Positions 6,672 to 7,948 of a stretch of 7,948 bases of DNA are shown in pieces. The DNA comes from JBEINZ01 sp040377825. GTDB taxonomy: Bacteria > Pseudomonadota > Alphaproteobacteria > Rhizobiales > Ancalomicrobiaceae. The first letter of the stretch is position 1; each line of letters starts with the position of its first letter. Both the position numbers and the translations under genes were made by a program. The notes below the pieces were generated by a model. The model saw nothing but the letters and a program-made list of their open reading frames with translations. It had not been told where the DNA came from and did no database searches. The stretch lies in NCBI GenBank assembly GCA_040377825.1, contig JBEINZ010000149.1, positions 1 to 7,948 of the forward strand. The letters run 5' to 3'.

Positions 6672-7948
6672 ATGAACCTCGTGATCGTGGAATCGCCGGC
6701 CAAGGCGAAGACCATCAATAAGTACCTCGGCTCGGACTATGTTGTCCTCGCCTCCTATGGCCATGTTCGCGACCTCCCCGCCAAGGACGGGTCCGTCCGC
6801 CCGGACGAGGACTTCGCCATGGACTGGGAAGTCGACGGCAAGGCGGCCAAGCGACTGGCCGATATCGCCAAAGCCGTGAAGGACGCGGACAGGCTGATCC
6901 TCGCGACCGACCCTGATCGCGAGGGCGAGGCGATCTCCTGGCATGTCCTGCAGGTTTTAAAGGAAAAGCGCGCACTGAAGGCTCAGCCGATCGAGCGGGT
7001 CGTGTTCAACGCGGTGACCAAGCAGGCCGTGCTTGAAGCGATGCGCAACCCGCGTGCTATCGATGCCGATCTGGTCGACGCCTATCTGGCACGGCGCGCG
7101 CTCGACTATCTCGTCGGCTTCACGCTCTCGCCGGTCCTCTGGCGCAAGTTGCCGGGCGCCCGCTCCGCCGGGCGCGTCCAGTCGGTCGCGCTTCGCCTCA
7201 TCTGCGACCGCGAACTCGAGATCGAGACCTTCATTCCGCGGGAGTATTGGACGATCCTCGCACGTCTCGCGACGGGCAAGAATGAGGAGTTTGATGCCCG
7301 CATCGTCGGTTTCGAAGGCAGCAAGTTAACCCGGCTTGATGTTAAGACCGGCGGCGAGGCGACCCGCATCCGTGAGATGCTGGAGAAGGCCACGTTCAAA
7401 GTCGCGGAAATCGAGTCGAAGCCGGTTCGCCGCAATCCTTGGCCGCCCTTCACCACTTCCACGCTCCAGCAAGCCGCGAACTACGCCCTCGGCCTCTCGG
7501 CGTCGCGGACGATGCAGCTCGCGCAGCGACTCTACGAGGGCACGGATATCGGCGGCGAGACGGTCGGTCTCATAACCTACATGCGAACGGACGGCGTGCA
7601 GATCGCCGCCGAGGGCATCGCCGGGATCCGCGCGGTGATCGGTCAGGATTTCGGCGATCGGTACCTCCCGGAACGACCGCGCCACTACGAGACCAAGGCT
7701 AAGAACGCGCAGGAAGCCCACGAAGCCATTCGCCCGACGGATTTGTCCCGCCGCCCGCGCGATGTCGCGCGTTACCTCGATCCCGAGCAGGCCAAACTCT
7801 ACGAGCTAATTTGGAAACGCGCGGTCGCCAGCCAAATGGAGTCAGCCGTCGTGGAGCGCACGACCGCCGATATCGAAGCGACGCACCGCGCCGAGCGAGC
7901 AAACCTTCGCGTGCCCTGGTCGGCCCAGGAAGGCCTGGTGGAGATCGA
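6672..7948 (+). CDS. topA: DNA topoisomerase I (type IA), N-terminal half; runs off the window
   Basis: About 425 residues of a protein normally near 850-900. Type IA topoisomerase I relaxes negative supercoils by cutting one strand and holding it through a phosphotyrosine. The TOPRIM domain starts at once: VIVESPAKAKTINKYLGSDY with E7, then ATDPDREGEAISWH with the metal-binding D80, D82 and E84. The core follows with DAYLARRALDYLVGFTLSPV and LPGARSAGRVQSVALRLICD. The active-site tyrosine is Y303 in GLITYMRTDG, followed by KAKNAQEAHEAIRPTD. The start at 6672 is set by E7 lying close to the N-terminus, as in other alphaproteobacterial TopA proteins; AGGTGA, three bases upstream, is a poorly spaced ribosome-binding site. 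The last 25 residues before the window edge (RAERANLRVPWSAQEG) diverge from the usual pattern. The usual alphaproteobacterial upstream neighbour dprA is absent. Confidence 0.95.
   Translation, partial: MNLVIVESPAKAKTINKYLGSDYVVLASYGHVRDLPAKDGSVRPDEDFAMDWEVDGKAAKRLADIAKAVKDADRLILATDPDREGEAISWHVLQVLKEKRALKAQPIERVVFNAVTKQAVLEAMRNPRAIDADLVDAYLARRALDYLVGFTLSPVLWRKLPGARSAGRVQSVALRLICDRELEIETFIPREYWTILARLATGKNEEFDARIVGFEGSKLTRLDVKTGGEATRIREMLEKATFKVAEIESKPVRRNPWPPFTTSTLQQAANYALGLSASRTMQLAQRLYEGTDIGGETVGLITYMRTDGVQIAAEGIAGIRAVIGQDFGDRYLPERPRHYETKAKNAQEAHEAIRPTDLSRRPRDVARYLDPEQAKLYELIWKRAVASQMESAVVERTTADIEATHRAERANLRVPWSAQEGLVEI

Noticed and set aside
6464..6718. Minus-strand 84-codon frame overlapping the topA start
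   Set aside because: It overlaps the conserved TOPRIM start of topA, its product has no recognisable pattern, and it covers the AT-rich promoter region.

Overview
The window is GC-rich. The proteins it encodes (an alphaproteobacterial-type TopA, a small AAYIEQAAAELRDLA protein, a HlyC-family acyltransferase beside a very large DGDG-repeat protein, and an ISAs1-type element) point to an alphaproteobacterium. Hyphomicrobiales, for example Methylocystis, Methylobacterium or Beijerinckiaceae relatives, is the best guess. The lineage is inferred from protein style; no rRNA or species marker is present.

Left part (1-2768, all minus strand): a gene for a HlyC-like toxin-activating lysine acyltransferase (2235-2768) runs directly into a long open frame (2310 to 1, continuing off the window). 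That frame encodes twelve tandem units of about 56 residues, each carrying an EF-hand-like D-x-D-G-D-G-x-x-D loop. It looks like the middle of a giant RTX/adhesin-type secreted calcium-binding protein. It has no start codon: its frame is closed by TGA at 2311-2313, inside the end of the acyltransferase gene, and no in-frame ATG occurs for almost 300 codons. The order acyltransferase then substrate resembles hlyC-hlyA, but the N-terminal part of the substrate is missing at the junction. This points to a deletion, an assembly or cloning join, or a decayed locus. No type I secretion genes (hlyB, hlyD, tolC) are visible.

Middle (2769-4431): about 270 bp without a convincing gene, then a complete ISAs1-family insertion sequence (3039-4334). 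Its terminal inverted repeats match at 17 of 21 positions and its 392-residue transposase is intact, with D123, D190 and E323. No target-site duplication is visible. A 97-bp spacer follows.

Right part (4432-7948): a 12-segment MFS transporter (plus strand) ends one base before the stop of a convergent 121-residue membrane protein (minus strand). Behind the start of the membrane protein lies a perfect 9+9 bp inverted repeat, a good operator candidate. A 65-residue soluble hypothetical protein (minus strand) follows, then about 360 bp with no gene, and finally the first half of topA (plus strand), with its catalytic tyrosine and metal-binding acidic residues, cut by the window end.

Functionally this is a mosaic: a damaged toxin/adhesin locus, an insertion sequence, and mostly unrelated housekeeping or transport genes. 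The points most worth checking are the startless junction between the acyltransferase and repeat genes, and the dyad-rich spacer at 5978-6110. I found no complete new system.
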